Assembly: GCF_013114835.1 (NCBI RefSeq)
Contig: NZ_JAAVLW010000002.1
Location: 434,001 to 498,000 of the forward strand
Direction of reading: 5' to 3'
DNA length: 64,000 bases
DNA from: Bradyrhizobium archetypum
GTDB taxonomy: Bacteria; Pseudomonadota; Alphaproteobacteria; Rhizobiales; Xanthobacteraceae
Positions 1-8,930 of the stretch are shown piece by piece. A model generated the notes under the pieces. That model was given only the letters and a program-made list of their open reading frames with translations. It ran no database searches and was not told the DNA's origin. Numbering within the stretch: position 1 is the first letter of the stretch; each line of letters starts with the position of its first letter. Made by a program: the position numbers and the translations under genes.

Positions 1-1095
1 TGGGTAATATTTCGACAGTCCGGCATCCATGGTGCGGAATGCCTGCGCGACGGCAAGGCGGTCCGCCTTGCCGGCCTTCTCCAGCGCCTCCTTCATCAGC
101 CACATGTCGCCATAGGTCGACACGACATTCTGTGTCGCCCAGGGCTCCTTGTACTTCGCCTTCAGCTCCGCGATCAGCTCTTCCTGGCCTTTCGAGCCCC
201 AGTTGGCGACGATCGTCATGATGCCCTGCACGGCCTCGGTGCTGACGCTTTGCAGCATGTCGGGCTCGGCGATCGTGATGCTGAAGGAGACGGTCGGGAT
301 TTTGCCCTGGCCGAGGCCGAACTCGTTGATCTTCTCCAGCCCGAGCTTGGCGTCGGATACGGCGTTCGGCATGAACAGCAGCAGATCGGGCCGCGCGGAG
401 CGGACTTTCTGGATCAGCGGGGTGGCATCCGATAGCGGCGGCGTCCAGATTTCTTCGACGACGAGCTGCAGCCCTTCCTGCGCGAACAGCTTTTCCTTCA
501 GCGCCTTCGCTGTCGCGATCGAAGTCGCCGTGTTATCCATCAGCATCGCCACGGTCTTCGGCCGCTTGCCGGATGCGGATTCGGCAAGCTTCATCAGCGT
601 CGGCAAGCCGAGCTCGGACTGCCGGCTAGCAGGAGCCGCGGTCTGGAAAATGCACTTGAAGCCACGCTCGGTCAGGAGGTCCGAATAGGAAAGCGTCAGC
701 ACCGGCAATTCGGCGCGCTCGGTGACTTCGGTCACCGCAAGCGTGAAGGAGGAGAGATAGGCACCGGTTGCGGCAACGAGGTCGGTCTCTTGCGCCACCA
801 TTCGCTGTGCCGCGTTCTTCGCCTTTTCGGTGGTGTCGCCGCAATCGATCACCACGAGCTTCATCCTGGCGCCGCCGAGCGCCTTGATGCCGCCCTGCTT
901 GTTGATGTGATCGATGCCCATCTCGGCGCCCATCTTCATCACCTGGCCGGGACGGGTGTAAATGCCGGACAGCGGCACGATCAGTCCGACTTTGACCTCG
1001 GCCGGCTGCTGCGCATGGGCCAGTCCTGAGAAGCCGACAGCGGCGGCACCCGAAAGCACGGTGCGGCGCGTCAATCCTTGGGTGTTTTTGGTCAT
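1..1095 (-). CDS. Liv-type ABC transporter periplasmic substrate-binding protein (3' end beyond window)
   Basis: Periplasmic binding component of a branched-chain-amino-acid/amide-type importer. The frame is open from ATG at 1095 to the left edge (365 codons), so the C-terminus is missing. The N-terminus has a twin-arginine stretch (TRRTVLSGAAAVG) and a cleavable hydrophobic segment ending near HAQQ, so Tat export is likely. The mature part begins VKVGLIVPLSGIYTRPG, the usual start of the LivJ/LivK-like type I fold. A GGAGAAGCAGG ribosome site precedes the start. It lies 34 bp downstream of livF and is probably the last gene of the operon, which reads livH, livMG, livF, then this gene. The ligand cannot be read from sequence; Liv-like systems in rhizobia import amino acids, amides and aromatic acids. 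Confidence 0.88.
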   Translation of the reverse strand, partial: MTKNTQGLTRRTVLSGAAAVGFSGLAHAQQPAEVKVGLIVPLSGIYTRPGQVMKMGAEMGIDHINKQGGIKALGGARMKLVVIDCGDTTEKAKNAAQRMVAQETDLVAATGAYLSSFTLAVTEVTERAELPVLTLSYSDLLTERGFKCIFQTAAPASRQSELGLPTLMKLAESASGKRPKTVAMLMDNTATSIATAKALKEKLFAQEGLQLVVEEIWTPPLSDATPLIQKVRSARPDLLLFMPNAVSDAKLGLEKINEFGLGQGKIPTVSFSITIAEPDMLQSVSTEAVQGIMTIVANWGSKGQEELIAELKAKYKEPWATQNVVSTYGDMWLMKEALEKAGKADRLAVAQAFRTMDAGLSKYYP

Positions 1096-1129
1096 CCTGC
1101 TTCTCCCTGTTTCTTGTTTTTGGAACTTG

Positions 1130-1837
1130 TCACATGCCGAGATAGGCCTTGCGGACTCGATCGTCGGCGCGCAGCGTTTCATTGTTGCCCTCGAGCACAA
1201 CCCGCCCGGCTTCGAGGACGTAGCCGTGATCGGCGGATTCCAGCGCTTCCGCGACGCGTTGCTCGACCAGCAACATGGTCAATCCAGATTGCTTGCGGAT
1301 ATCGATCAGCCGCTCAAAGATGAAGTCCGCGGTCGACGGCGCGAGCCCCATCGATGGCTCGTCCAGCATCAGTAGCTTGGGCGAGGAGGCGAGGCCGCGG
1401 CCGATCGCCAGCATCTGCTGTTGACCGCCAGACAGCGTGCCGGCGAACTGGCCGCGCCGCTCGGCAAGCACCGGCAGCCATTCGAAGATGCGCTCGATAT
1501 TCTGTTTCCAGTCGCGCCGGCCGCTTTCGGTCATCGCGCCCATTTCCAGGTTTTCCATCACCGTAAGCGACGGAAAAACCTGGCGGCCTTCGGGCACATG
1601 GGCGATGCCGAGGTGGGCGCGCTGCGCCGGCGGCACCGTCAGCAGGTCGGCCTCGCCGAACACGATCTGGCCGCCGCTCGGCTGCAGGATGCCGGAAATG
1701 GTCTTGAACAGCGTCGTCTTGCCGGCGCCGTTCGGCCCGACGATCGCGACGAACTGGCCTGCCTCGACATTGATCGAGATGCCGTTCAGAACGGGCTTGG
1801 CCGAGTAGCCCGCGCTCAATCCGTCAATGCGGAGCAT
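1130..1837 (-). CDS. livF: Branched-chain amino acid-type ABC transporter ATPase LivF
   Basis: Cytoplasmic ATPase subunit, 235 aa, the normal LivF length. Walker A is GPNGAGKT at residues 34-41, the signature LSGGQQQ at 135-141, and Walker B LLMLDE at 155-160 followed by PSMGLAP, typical of LivF. The start overlaps the end of the livM-livG fusion by 14 bp, so the two are translationally coupled. It supplies the second ATPase of the complex. The first ATPase is the C-terminal half of the upstream fusion protein. Confidence 0.95.
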   Translation of the reverse strand: MLRIDGLSAGYSAKPVLNGISINVEAGQFVAIVGPNGAGKTTLFKTISGILQPSGGQIVFGEADLLTVPPAQRAHLGIAHVPEGRQVFPSLTVMENLEMGAMTESGRRDWKQNIERIFEWLPVLAERRGQFAGTLSGGQQQMLAIGRGLASSPKLLMLDEPSMGLAPSTADFIFERLIDIRKQSGLTMLLVEQRVAEALESADHGYVLEAGRVVLEGNNETLRADDRVRKAYLGM

Positions 1838-3605
1838 GGGCCACCCACTTCTTGCCGAGATAGGCCTCGATTACGCGGTTATCGCGCGTGACCACCTCCG
1901 GCTCTCCTTCTGTGATGACGGCGCCATGGTCGAGAACAACAAAACTGTCGACGAGACGGACCATCGCCTGCATCGTATGCTCGATGATTGCGATCGTGAT
2001 ACCGTCGCGGGCGAGCTGCTGAATGACAGCGACGACTTCGTCCGCCTCACCATGGCCAAGGCCGGCGAGCGTCTCATCGAGCAGCAAAATTCGCGGCTGG
2101 CCGGCAAGGGCGCGCGCGAGCTCCATTAGACGCAATTCCTTGGTCGACAGTTCGCCGGCGACGCGATCGGCCACGTCAGACAGGCCGACGCGTGCGACGG
2201 CGTCGGCAGCGAGCTTCCGCGCTTCGTCCTCGGTCTTCGCGCGCACATAGGCGCCGACCACGACATTGTCGAGAATTGACATACGTAGGAACGGGCGCAT
2301 GACCTGGAAAGTACGACCGATCCCGGCCTCGCAGATCGTATGCGGCCGCTCGCCGGACATGTTGCGGCCGTCGATCAGTACTTCGCCCTGGTCAGGCCGC
2401 AGGAAACCGTTCAGGAGATTGAACAGTGTCGTCTTGCCGGCGCCGTTTGGACCGATGATGCCGAGAATCTCGTTCTTGTGCAGCTTGAAGCTGACATTCT
2501 GAACAGCCTTCAGGCCGCCGAACGAGCGTGACAGATTGCGTACCTCGAGCACGACTTCGGACGTGGCGCGCTTCCGAGCGACGGGTAAGGGAGTTACAAT
2601 AGCAGTGCCCGGCTGCTCAGTATGCGGCGCAGCAGTTACTTCTGTGGTCGTCGCTCTTGCAAACCGCTTGCGCAGGAGATCGCGCAGCTTCCAGAACAGC
2701 CCCTCCGGGGCAACCAGGATTACGCAGATGATCGCGAAGCCGAAGATCACGCCCTGGATGCCAGGAAAGCGTGCACCGGCCTCCGCGTGCAGGGTTTCGG
2801 CGAGCGGGATCAGGATGACCGAACCGATCACCGGCCCCCATACCGTGCCGACGCCGCCGAACATGGCGACGGTGAGCGCCTGTGCCGACACCAGCATGCC
2901 GAACACGGATTGTGGGGTCACGACCAGAAGGACCTGCGCGTAGAAGGCGCCAATCGCGGCAGCGATAGCGCCGCTCAGCGTGATCGCCCGCAGCTTCCAG
3001 GCGAGCGTATTGATGCCAGCGGCCTCGGCGGCCGCCTCGTTCTGCTTGATGGCGAGCAGCGCCATGCCGAAGCGGGATTGCTCGATGATCCGCGTCAGGA
3101 CGATCGTGGCCAGCATGATGGTCAGCGCCAACAGCGTGTAGATCCGGGGATCGCCGAACTGCATATAGGCGATTGGCGCATCGCGTTTCATCGGAAGCGT
3201 GACTTCCTGGAAACCGAGCCACTCGAAGACGTAGAGGATGGCGAGCGGATAGGCGAGCATCGCCAACGCGAAGTAGTGGCCCTGCAGCCGAAAAGTCGGA
3301 AAGCCGATCAGAAGCCCGGCAATGCCGCCGAGCATCGCTGCGACCGGAATCAAGAGCCAGGGGGACAGATCGAAATAGATCTGGCCGAGGGCGGTCGTGT
3401 AGGCGCCGATTCCGAAGAAGGCCGCGTGGCCGAATGAGATCAGGCCGGTGTAGCCGCTGAGCAAATTCCAGGACAGGCCGAACACGGCCCATACCGGCAC
3501 CAGCGTCAATACCAACTGGTAATAGGAATTGGTGACGCTGAGCGAGACCAGCGCATAGGCCATGGTGAAGAGAACTGCAGGCAGCAGCGAGCGGAACTTG
3601 TGCAT
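1824..3605 (-). CDS. Fused Liv permease-ATPase (LivM-LivG)
   Basis: A 593-aa fusion. Residues 1-310 are a LivM-type permease with about eight to ten hydrophobic segments and the family stretch GLSWNLLSGYTGLISFGHAAFF. Residues 311-350 are a polar Ala/Thr/Pro linker. Residues 352-590 are a LivG-type ATPase with Walker A GPNGAGKT (385-392), a divergent signature LSTKELRL (486-493), Walker B ILLLDE (506-511) and the switch His in IEHTM. There is no stop or frameshift at the junction, so the fusion looks genuine. It starts 1 bp after the livH stop. LivM and LivG are usually separate; natural fusions are known in proteobacteria. Expected to work with LivH and LivF. Confidence 0.93.
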   Translation of the reverse strand: MHKFRSLLPAVLFTMAYALVSLSVTNSYYQLVLTLVPVWAVFGLSWNLLSGYTGLISFGHAAFFGIGAYTTALGQIYFDLSPWLLIPVAAMLGGIAGLLIGFPTFRLQGHYFALAMLAYPLAILYVFEWLGFQEVTLPMKRDAPIAYMQFGDPRIYTLLALTIMLATIVLTRIIEQSRFGMALLAIKQNEAAAEAAGINTLAWKLRAITLSGAIAAAIGAFYAQVLLVVTPQSVFGMLVSAQALTVAMFGGVGTVWGPVIGSVILIPLAETLHAEAGARFPGIQGVIFGFAIICVILVAPEGLFWKLRDLLRKRFARATTTEVTAAPHTEQPGTAIVTPLPVARKRATSEVVLEVRNLSRSFGGLKAVQNVSFKLHKNEILGIIGPNGAGKTTLFNLLNGFLRPDQGEVLIDGRNMSGERPHTICEAGIGRTFQVMRPFLRMSILDNVVVGAYVRAKTEDEARKLAADAVARVGLSDVADRVAGELSTKELRLMELARALAGQPRILLLDETLAGLGHGEADEVVAVIQQLARDGITIAIIEHTMQAMVRLVDSFVVLDHGAVITEGEPEVVTRDNRVIEAYLGKKWVAHAPH

Positions 3606-3606
3606 G

Positions 3607-4542
3607 TCACGTCCTCTCGACCATGCGCCCGAAGAATCCCTGCGGGCGGAAGAAGATGATCAGGAGAAAGACGACAAAGATCGCCGCGTTCTGAAGCTGC
3701 GTGGGGAGGATCAGCGTCGACATCTGCTGGACCAAGCCGATCGTCATGCCGCCCCAGAAAGCGCCGATGATGCTGCCCATGCCGCCAAGCACGACGCCGG
3801 CATACATCACGATCACATACTCAAGGCCGACGAAGGGATGGAACGGGTAGTTGGTGGCAAGCAGGCCGCCTGCGATCGCGGTGATGCCGCAGCCGAGCGC
3901 AAAGGCGACACGGTGCGCGCGGTCGACGTCGATCCCCATATAGGTCGCGGCGGTCGGATTGTCGGCGGCGGCGCGGAGCGACTTGCCGATCCGCGAATGC
4001 GTGATCAGAAGGCTGAGTAATGTCATGATCACGAGCGAGACGATGGCGTCGACGCCGCGCGCCTTGTTGATGAACACGCTGACGTCGGAGAATAGAGCGA
4101 GCTCCCAGGCCGAACTCGAGAGCGGCGTGCGGATCGAGGCCAGCACGGATCCGAAGATGATGAGGCCGCCGTTCTGCAGGATCAGCGCGATGCCGAGCGT
4201 GAGAATGAGCTGGGCATAATGGCCCTCGCCCTCGAGCGAGGCGGTGCGCGTGCCCGATACGTGGGAGATCAGGGTGAGGTGGACGAAGTAGCCGAAGAGC
4301 GCGAGGGCCGGGCCGGCGAGCAGGATTGCGACAAATGGTCCAACGGCGTTGCCGAAGAACGCCTGAACACCGGCGGCGGTGAACAGATAGAAGGCGACAT
4401 ACATGCCGAGCATCATGAAGTCGCCATGGGCGAAGTTGATCACGCGCATGACGCCGAAGATCAGACCAAGGCCTACGCACATCAGGCCATAGACCGCCCC
4501 GATCAACAGGCCGGCGGTGAGTGCTTGCAGAAAGCCCTCCAT
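3607..4542 (-). CDS. livH: Branched-chain amino acid-type ABC permease LivH
   Basis: Integral membrane permease, 311 aa. The start was set at ATG 4542 (MEGFLQALTAGLLIGAVYGL), where LivH proteins normally begin; the frame stays open upstream, but those 49 residues are Arg-rich and unlike the family. The family stretch VINFAHGDFMMLGMY is present near residue 45. The protein ends FRPQGFFGRMVERT, as LivH usually does. It is the first membrane gene of the operon, and livMG follows after 1 bp. Confidence 0.94.
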   Translation of the reverse strand: MEGFLQALTAGLLIGAVYGLMCVGLGLIFGVMRVINFAHGDFMMLGMYVAFYLFTAAGVQAFFGNAVGPFVAILLAGPALALFGYFVHLTLISHVSGTRTASLEGEGHYAQLILTLGIALILQNGGLIIFGSVLASIRTPLSSSAWELALFSDVSVFINKARGVDAIVSLVIMTLLSLLITHSRIGKSLRAAADNPTAATYMGIDVDRAHRVAFALGCGITAIAGGLLATNYPFHPFVGLEYVIVMYAGVVLGGMGSIIGAFWGGMTIGLVQQMSTLILPTQLQNAAIFVVFLLIIFFRPQGFFGRMVERT

Positions 4543-4604
4543 CAGCAGCCGCTCCCGGTTCTTGCCACGCTGGTTTCCTGGTTCACGATTCCCCCGACAT
4601 TCGC

Positions 4605-6002
4605 TTAAGGCGCTGTTCGCAAAATCAGCTCCGGCGGCTCCAGTCGGCATGCCGCGGCGATGACGCCGGCATCGCCAAGCCACTCGCAACCATCAATGGC
4701 CTCTTCCAGCCGACGTGCGCGATTCTCGCCGATCACGTGCGCCGCCGCGGCGCGAAAGCGGGTGCGGATTTCCGCCGGGCTCGCGGCGACGACGTCGGCA
4801 AGGCTGTGCCGGATCGTCTTGCCATCACGCAGGTGGACGGTGACATCAGCGCCTTGTTTGGCAGGGAAGGCGGCCGTGAAGGCGGCGTCACTCTCAAGAT
4901 CGGTTGCGGCGATGAGGCGGAGAATTTCCGGATCCTCGAGGGATGCGTAATTCTCTTCGTCAATCTCGCCCCGGGCAATTGTGGCCGCCACACTGAACGG
5001 AATGCTCATCTTTGCCTGCAACGCATTCCGGTAGGGCCCTTTGGCATCGCAGCCGGGATAGCGAATCGCCGCATCAGGCGCGCGAATGATGATGCGCTCG
5101 ACCGATCGGCTTTCAGCAAGCTCATGCGTGACACGGAGCGCGGCTTGCGATGCGGTCTGCGCGAAATTGCAGGCCGGCGCCGGCTTGTTGTAGACGGCCA
5201 TGATCTCGGCCTCGCCGCCCGCGAACAGTTGAATATCGTCAGGCGCGCGTTGCCGCCGGTAGGCGGCAAACAGGCCGGCTTCGCCTTCCAGGATGGTCTC
5301 CGAGGCAGTAGCGCCGCCGGCCGCAAGGGCGATGGCTTTCAACGCATTGGCGGCTGCGAAGCCGGGATGAAAGTACATTTCCGAGCCGCCGCCATGCGGC
5401 CACTCGTTGAGACCGCTGGAGGTGTTGGCGGCGATCGCGATTGCGCTGGTCGCGCCTTGTTCGGAAAGTCCAATCGCGAAGCTTCCAGCGAGCGCCGCAC
5501 CGAGCGGCGCCACCAGTCCGGTTGGCCGGTGCAGGCGGGCGAGGTCGGAGTTGAACAAGGCGCGGCCAATGCGCGCGCCGGCCTCGTAGCCGATGATCGC
5601 AGCGGCAAGCAGGGTGGTGCCGCGCAAGGGAGCCTGTTCGGAGAGCGCGAGCAGGGTCGGCCAGATCACGACACCATGGTGCGAGATGCTGGCCGCATGC
5701 ATGTCCTCGCGCACCAGGCCGTGCCCCATCACCGCGTTGGCAAAGGCCGTATCCGCGGGGGAAGCAAGCAGTGAGGTTCCGATCATGGTTGCGCCACTGC
5801 TGACAGGACAGGCCGCAGCAATGGCCTGTCGGCTCCAGGGACGATCTCCGGCCTCAAATGCGCAGGAGAGGAAATCGATCAGGCAGAGTTTGGCCTTCGC
5901 GACCACATCCGGACTGAAATCCGCGAACTCGACGGCAAGCGCCGAATGCGCCATTCGCCGTGCCAACGGTTCATTGCCGGATCCCGTCACGCCGATCACC
6001 AT
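4605..6002 (-). CDS. MmgE/PrpD family protein
   Basis: A 465-aa cytoplasmic protein of the MmgE/PrpD superfamily, which includes 2-methylcitrate dehydratase, cis-aconitate decarboxylase and iminodisuccinate epimerase. The N-terminal helical domain has KAKLCLIDFLSCAFEAG, the usual position of the KxxxLD motif, and HGLVREDMHAASISHHG matches the conserved active-site-side stretch. The function is a hydratase, decarboxylase or epimerase on a small di- or tricarboxylic acid; the exact substrate is unknown. It sits 62 bp downstream of livH's upstream side and 18 bp after the HIBADH-like gene, so it is probably cotranscribed with that gene. A second, divergent homologue lies at 7114-8493. Confidence 0.85.
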   Translation of the reverse strand: MVIGVTGSGNEPLARRMAHSALAVEFADFSPDVVAKAKLCLIDFLSCAFEAGDRPWSRQAIAAACPVSSGATMIGTSLLASPADTAFANAVMGHGLVREDMHAASISHHGVVIWPTLLALSEQAPLRGTTLLAAAIIGYEAGARIGRALFNSDLARLHRPTGLVAPLGAALAGSFAIGLSEQGATSAIAIAANTSSGLNEWPHGGGSEMYFHPGFAAANALKAIALAAGGATASETILEGEAGLFAAYRRQRAPDDIQLFAGGEAEIMAVYNKPAPACNFAQTASQAALRVTHELAESRSVERIIIRAPDAAIRYPGCDAKGPYRNALQAKMSIPFSVAATIARGEIDEENYASLEDPEILRLIAATDLESDAAFTAAFPAKQGADVTVHLRDGKTIRHSLADVVAASPAEIRTRFRAAAAHVIGENRARRLEEAIDGCEWLGDAGVIAAACRLEPPELILRTAP

Positions 6003-6020
6003 CGCACCCGCTGCTCCCGA

Positions 6021-6914
6021 TCAGCCGCGCATTTGCACGCCGGCCCATTCCTCGACGACCTTGGCGATCGATGTGAAATCGGATGCCGCGCCATATTTGG
6101 CATTGGTGATCGCAAGCATCTGGCGCACCACCGCGCCGCAGACCATCGGCACACCCATCGCCTCGGCCTCGTCGACACACAGCCGCACATCCTTGTAGGA
6201 AAGCCCGGTCGCAAATCCGAAATCGAAGGTGCCGGGCAGCACTGCGCGCGGAAATTTGTCCTCGGACGCGCTGTTGCGGCCGCTGCTCGCATTGATGATG
6301 TCGATCAGGACCTTGGCGTTGACGCCGCCCTTGACGCCCATCGCCACCGCTTCCGAGGTGATCACCAGCGCGGCGGCCGCCATCAGATTGTTGGCAAGCT
6401 TGGCCGTCTGCGCCACGCCGGGCTTGTCGCCGGTATAGAACAGCTTGCCGAAATTCTTCAGGATCGGCTGCACGGTGTCGTAGGTGCCCTGCGGGCATGA
6501 CACCATCACGGCGAGCGTGCCGTTGATAGCGCCCTTGATTCCGCCGCTGACAGGCGCATCGACCAGCGTCATGCCCCGCGCCTTCAGGCCTTCCGCCACC
6601 AGCTTGGCCGCGCCGGGGCCGGTGGTCGACAAATCGACCACGATGCGCGCCCTATTGCCGCTGCTGATGCCGTCGGCACCGAGTGCAACCGCCTTCACGA
6701 TGTCAGGTGTCGGCAGGCTGGCGAGCACGATCTCTGCGCGCGAAGCGACGTCGGCGGGAGATTTGGCCTGTTGCGCGCCGCGCCTGAGCAGCGGCTGCAT
6801 CGCCTCGCTCTGGGTATCGTAGATGACCAGCGAATAGCCGGCATCCAGCAGCCGCCCTGCCATAGGTCCGCCCATGCGGCCCGTGCCGATTACGCCGAGC
6901 GTCTCTCCCGCCAT
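6021..6914 (-). CDS. NAD(P)-dependent 3-hydroxyisobutyrate dehydrogenase-like oxidoreductase
   Basis: Beta-hydroxyacid dehydrogenase family, 297 aa, full length. The N-terminal Rossmann motif is GVIGTGRMGGPMAGRLLDAG. The substrate loop is VDAPVSGGIKGA, and the catalytic Lys lies in KLANNLMAAAAL. Members oxidise 3-hydroxyisobutyrate, tartronate semialdehyde, L-threonate or similar beta-hydroxy acids. It heads the minus-strand run that continues into the MmgE/PrpD gene and is divergent from the second MmgE/PrpD gene. A truncated four-carbon acid sugar kinase 3 kb away makes an acid-sugar substrate possible, but this is only context. Confidence 0.9.
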   Translation of the reverse strand: MAGETLGVIGTGRMGGPMAGRLLDAGYSLVIYDTQSEAMQPLLRRGAQQAKSPADVASRAEIVLASLPTPDIVKAVALGADGISSGNRARIVVDLSTTGPGAAKLVAEGLKARGMTLVDAPVSGGIKGAINGTLAVMVSCPQGTYDTVQPILKNFGKLFYTGDKPGVAQTAKLANNLMAAAALVITSEAVAMGVKGGVNAKVLIDIINASSGRNSASEDKFPRAVLPGTFDFGFATGLSYKDVRLCVDEAEAMGVPMVCGAVVRQMLAITNAKYGAASDFTSIAKVVEEWAGVQMRG

Positions 6915-7030
6915 CGTTTGCTCCCTGTCGCGCGTCTCTCAAGGCGAGCGCGCTGTTGTTGTTCGACTTGTCGTCGCTGTTCGATCGTTGCTGTCGCAGC
7001 ACCGGTTCGGCGCCACCCGTCACATTTGTT

Positions 7031-7049
7031 CAGATTGTCAGTCAATCTG
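7031..7049. promoter_or_regulatory. Perfect inverted repeat in the divergent promoter region
   Basis: CAGATTG, 5-bp spacer, CAATCTG: a perfect 7-bp dyad between the HIBADH-like gene (starts 6914, minus) and the MmgE/PrpD gene (starts 7114, plus). Its size and position suit a transcription-factor operator controlling both directions. No regulator gene is adjacent, so the binding protein is unknown. Confidence 0.35.
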
Positions 7050-7113
7050 TCAAGCTGAAGATTTTGAGTCGACAGTTGGCTGGAGGTCGGCTTAAGGTTC
7101 GGAAAAACGAGGA

Positions 7114-8493
7114 ATGCGTCCAGTGCCGCAAAGCGAAGTTTCAAGCGTCAGCCGGACGCTGGCTGACTTGGTTGCTGCCACGTCATGGGCAGATGTCGCG
7201 GCACTGCAACATGAGGCCAAGCGATCGATTCTGAATTTTTTCGCAACGGCCCTCGGCTCGGCCTATGATCCGACGGTCACCATCGCCTTGCGAACCTTAT
7301 CGCCATTCAGCGGCTCTGCGACCTCGGCAATCATCGGCCGGACCGAACGGCTCGATGCGATGGGCGCGGCGTTCGTGAATGCGGTCTCGGCGAACCTGCT
7401 CGATTTCGACGACACTCATCCCGAGACCATCATCCATCCCGCAGCGCCGGTTGCGGCTCCTGCACTCGCTCTTGCGGAAGCACGCAAGCTGTCCGGCCGC
7501 GAGGTATTGACGGCGTTCATCCTGGGAGTGGAGGTCGAGTGCCGCATCGGCAACGCGGTGTCTCCGCACCATTATGCGCGCGGCTGGCACATTACCTCAA
7601 CGTGCGGGATATTCGGCGCGGCGGCGGCCTGTGCGAAACTACTCGGATTGTCTGTGGACGGCATTGCCAATGCAATCGGCATTGCCGCGAGCCAATCGGC
7701 GGGCATTGTCGAGAATCTTCCGACCGCAGCGAAGAATGTCAGCGTTGGCAATGCAGCGCGCAACGGGCTATTTGCGGCATTGCTCGCTCAGCAGGGATAT
7801 GAGGCGGCGCCGCGGGCGATCGAGGGACCGCTCGGTTGGGCGCGGGTGATGGGTGATGAGCCCGATCTCGAACGCCTGCTTGGCGGCCTCGGTCAGACTT
7901 GGCAAATCTCCATGAATACCTACAAACCTTATCCGGCGGGCATCGTGTTTCATGCCGTCATCGACGCCTGTCTTGCGCTCCGTAGCCGCATCGAGCGTAT
8001 CGATCAGATCGAGGCAGTGACGGTACATGGGTCTGCGCTGCTACTTGCGCGCGGAGATCGGCCGGTCCGGAACGAGCGCGATGCGCGCGTGAGCATTCAT
8101 CATTGCGTTGCCTGCGCGCTGTTGATCGGTGCCGCCGGGGTCTCTGAATTTGCGCGAGAAGCGGTGTTCCGACCGGACATTGCAAAATTCCGTGAGAAGG
8201 CGAGGGCGGAGCTCGACAGCTCCATGCCTGATGGTGCTGCGCGCGTCAGCATCCGTCTGGCGTCGGGAGAGACGATTTCCGAAACCGTGATGTCTCCGCG
8301 AGGCGGCCTTGCCGACCCGCTGGAAGATTGCGACATCGAAGCCAAGCTGCGTGACGGTGCGCGCACTGGCGGCAGCAGTTGGGATGCCGAACGCATCATA
8401 GAGGCGGTCTGGCAGCTCGACACATGCGACGATATCACCGGTCTGTTGCAAAGTGCGCGCAACGAAAGCCTCGCGCTATCCATCAAGCAGTAG
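7114..8493 (+). CDS. MmgE/PrpD family protein
   Basis: A 459-aa member of the MmgE/PrpD superfamily, distantly related to the one at 4605-6002. The N-terminal domain holds EAKRSILNFFATALGSAYDP, and FLDFDDTHPETIIHPAAPVAA-type sequence follows as in PrpD relatives (here NLLDFDDTHPETIIHPAAP). An ACGAGGA ribosome site precedes ATG 7114. It is first in a plus-strand run with the carboxymuconolactone-decarboxylase-like and MBL-fold genes. It probably acts on a small carboxylic acid; dehydratase, decarboxylase and epimerase activities are all known in the family. Confidence 0.85.
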   Translation: MRPVPQSEVSSVSRTLADLVAATSWADVAALQHEAKRSILNFFATALGSAYDPTVTIALRTLSPFSGSATSAIIGRTERLDAMGAAFVNAVSANLLDFDDTHPETIIHPAAPVAAPALALAEARKLSGREVLTAFILGVEVECRIGNAVSPHHYARGWHITSTCGIFGAAAACAKLLGLSVDGIANAIGIAASQSAGIVENLPTAAKNVSVGNAARNGLFAALLAQQGYEAAPRAIEGPLGWARVMGDEPDLERLLGGLGQTWQISMNTYKPYPAGIVFHAVIDACLALRSRIERIDQIEAVTVHGSALLLARGDRPVRNERDARVSIHHCVACALLIGAAGVSEFAREAVFRPDIAKFREKARAELDSSMPDGAARVSIRLASGETISETVMSPRGGLADPLEDCDIEAKLRDGARTGGSSWDAERIIEAVWQLDTCDDITGLLQSARNESLALSIKQ

Positions 8494-8519
8494 TGCCTAC
8501 AAACCCGAAAGGACAATCC

Positions 8520-8903
8520 ATGAGCAAAAGCGAACTGTTCGAAAAGGGCCTCAAGGTCCGCAAGGAAGTTCTCGGCGAGGACTATGTCAACAGGTCGATC
8601 GCGGGCGCGGACGAATTCACGCGCACGATGGCCGAATGGTCGACCGAGTTCTGCTGGGGCGCACTGTGGACGCGGCCGGGAATGGACCGGAGAACCCGCA
8701 GCATTGTCAATCTAGCCATGCTCGGCGCGCTGAACCGGCCACATGAGCTGAAGCTTCATGTCAAGGGCGCGCTGAAGAACGGCCTTACCAAGGATGAGAT
8801 CAAGGAAATTCTGCTGCAGGTAGCGGTTTATTGCGGCGTGCCTGCCGGCATTGACGCCTTCCGCAACGCGCGCGAGGCATTCAATGAAGTAGACGCAAAG
8901 TGA
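8520..8903 (+). CDS. Carboxymuconolactone decarboxylase family protein (PcaC-like)
   Basis: A 127-aa protein with the single-domain 4-carboxymuconolactone decarboxylase fold. WGALWTRPGMDRRTRSIVNLAM and NRPHELKLHVKGALKNGLTKDEI match the PcaC-like core, as does the end VYCGVPAGIDAFRNAREAF. It lacks the CxxC pair of AhpD-type members, so it is unlikely to be a peroxidase. The start is ATG 8520, 27 bp after the MmgE/PrpD stop, with GAAAGGA upstream. PcaC itself works in protocatechuate breakdown, but the rest of that pathway is absent here, so a decarboxylase or lactone-acting role on another substrate is likely. Confidence 0.85.
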   Translation: MSKSELFEKGLKVRKEVLGEDYVNRSIAGADEFTRTMAEWSTEFCWGALWTRPGMDRRTRSIVNLAMLGALNRPHELKLHVKGALKNGLTKDEIKEILLQVAVYCGVPAGIDAFRNAREAFNEVDAK

Positions 8904-8930
8904 TGAAGCGCCGAAAGATCGGGAGAACGC

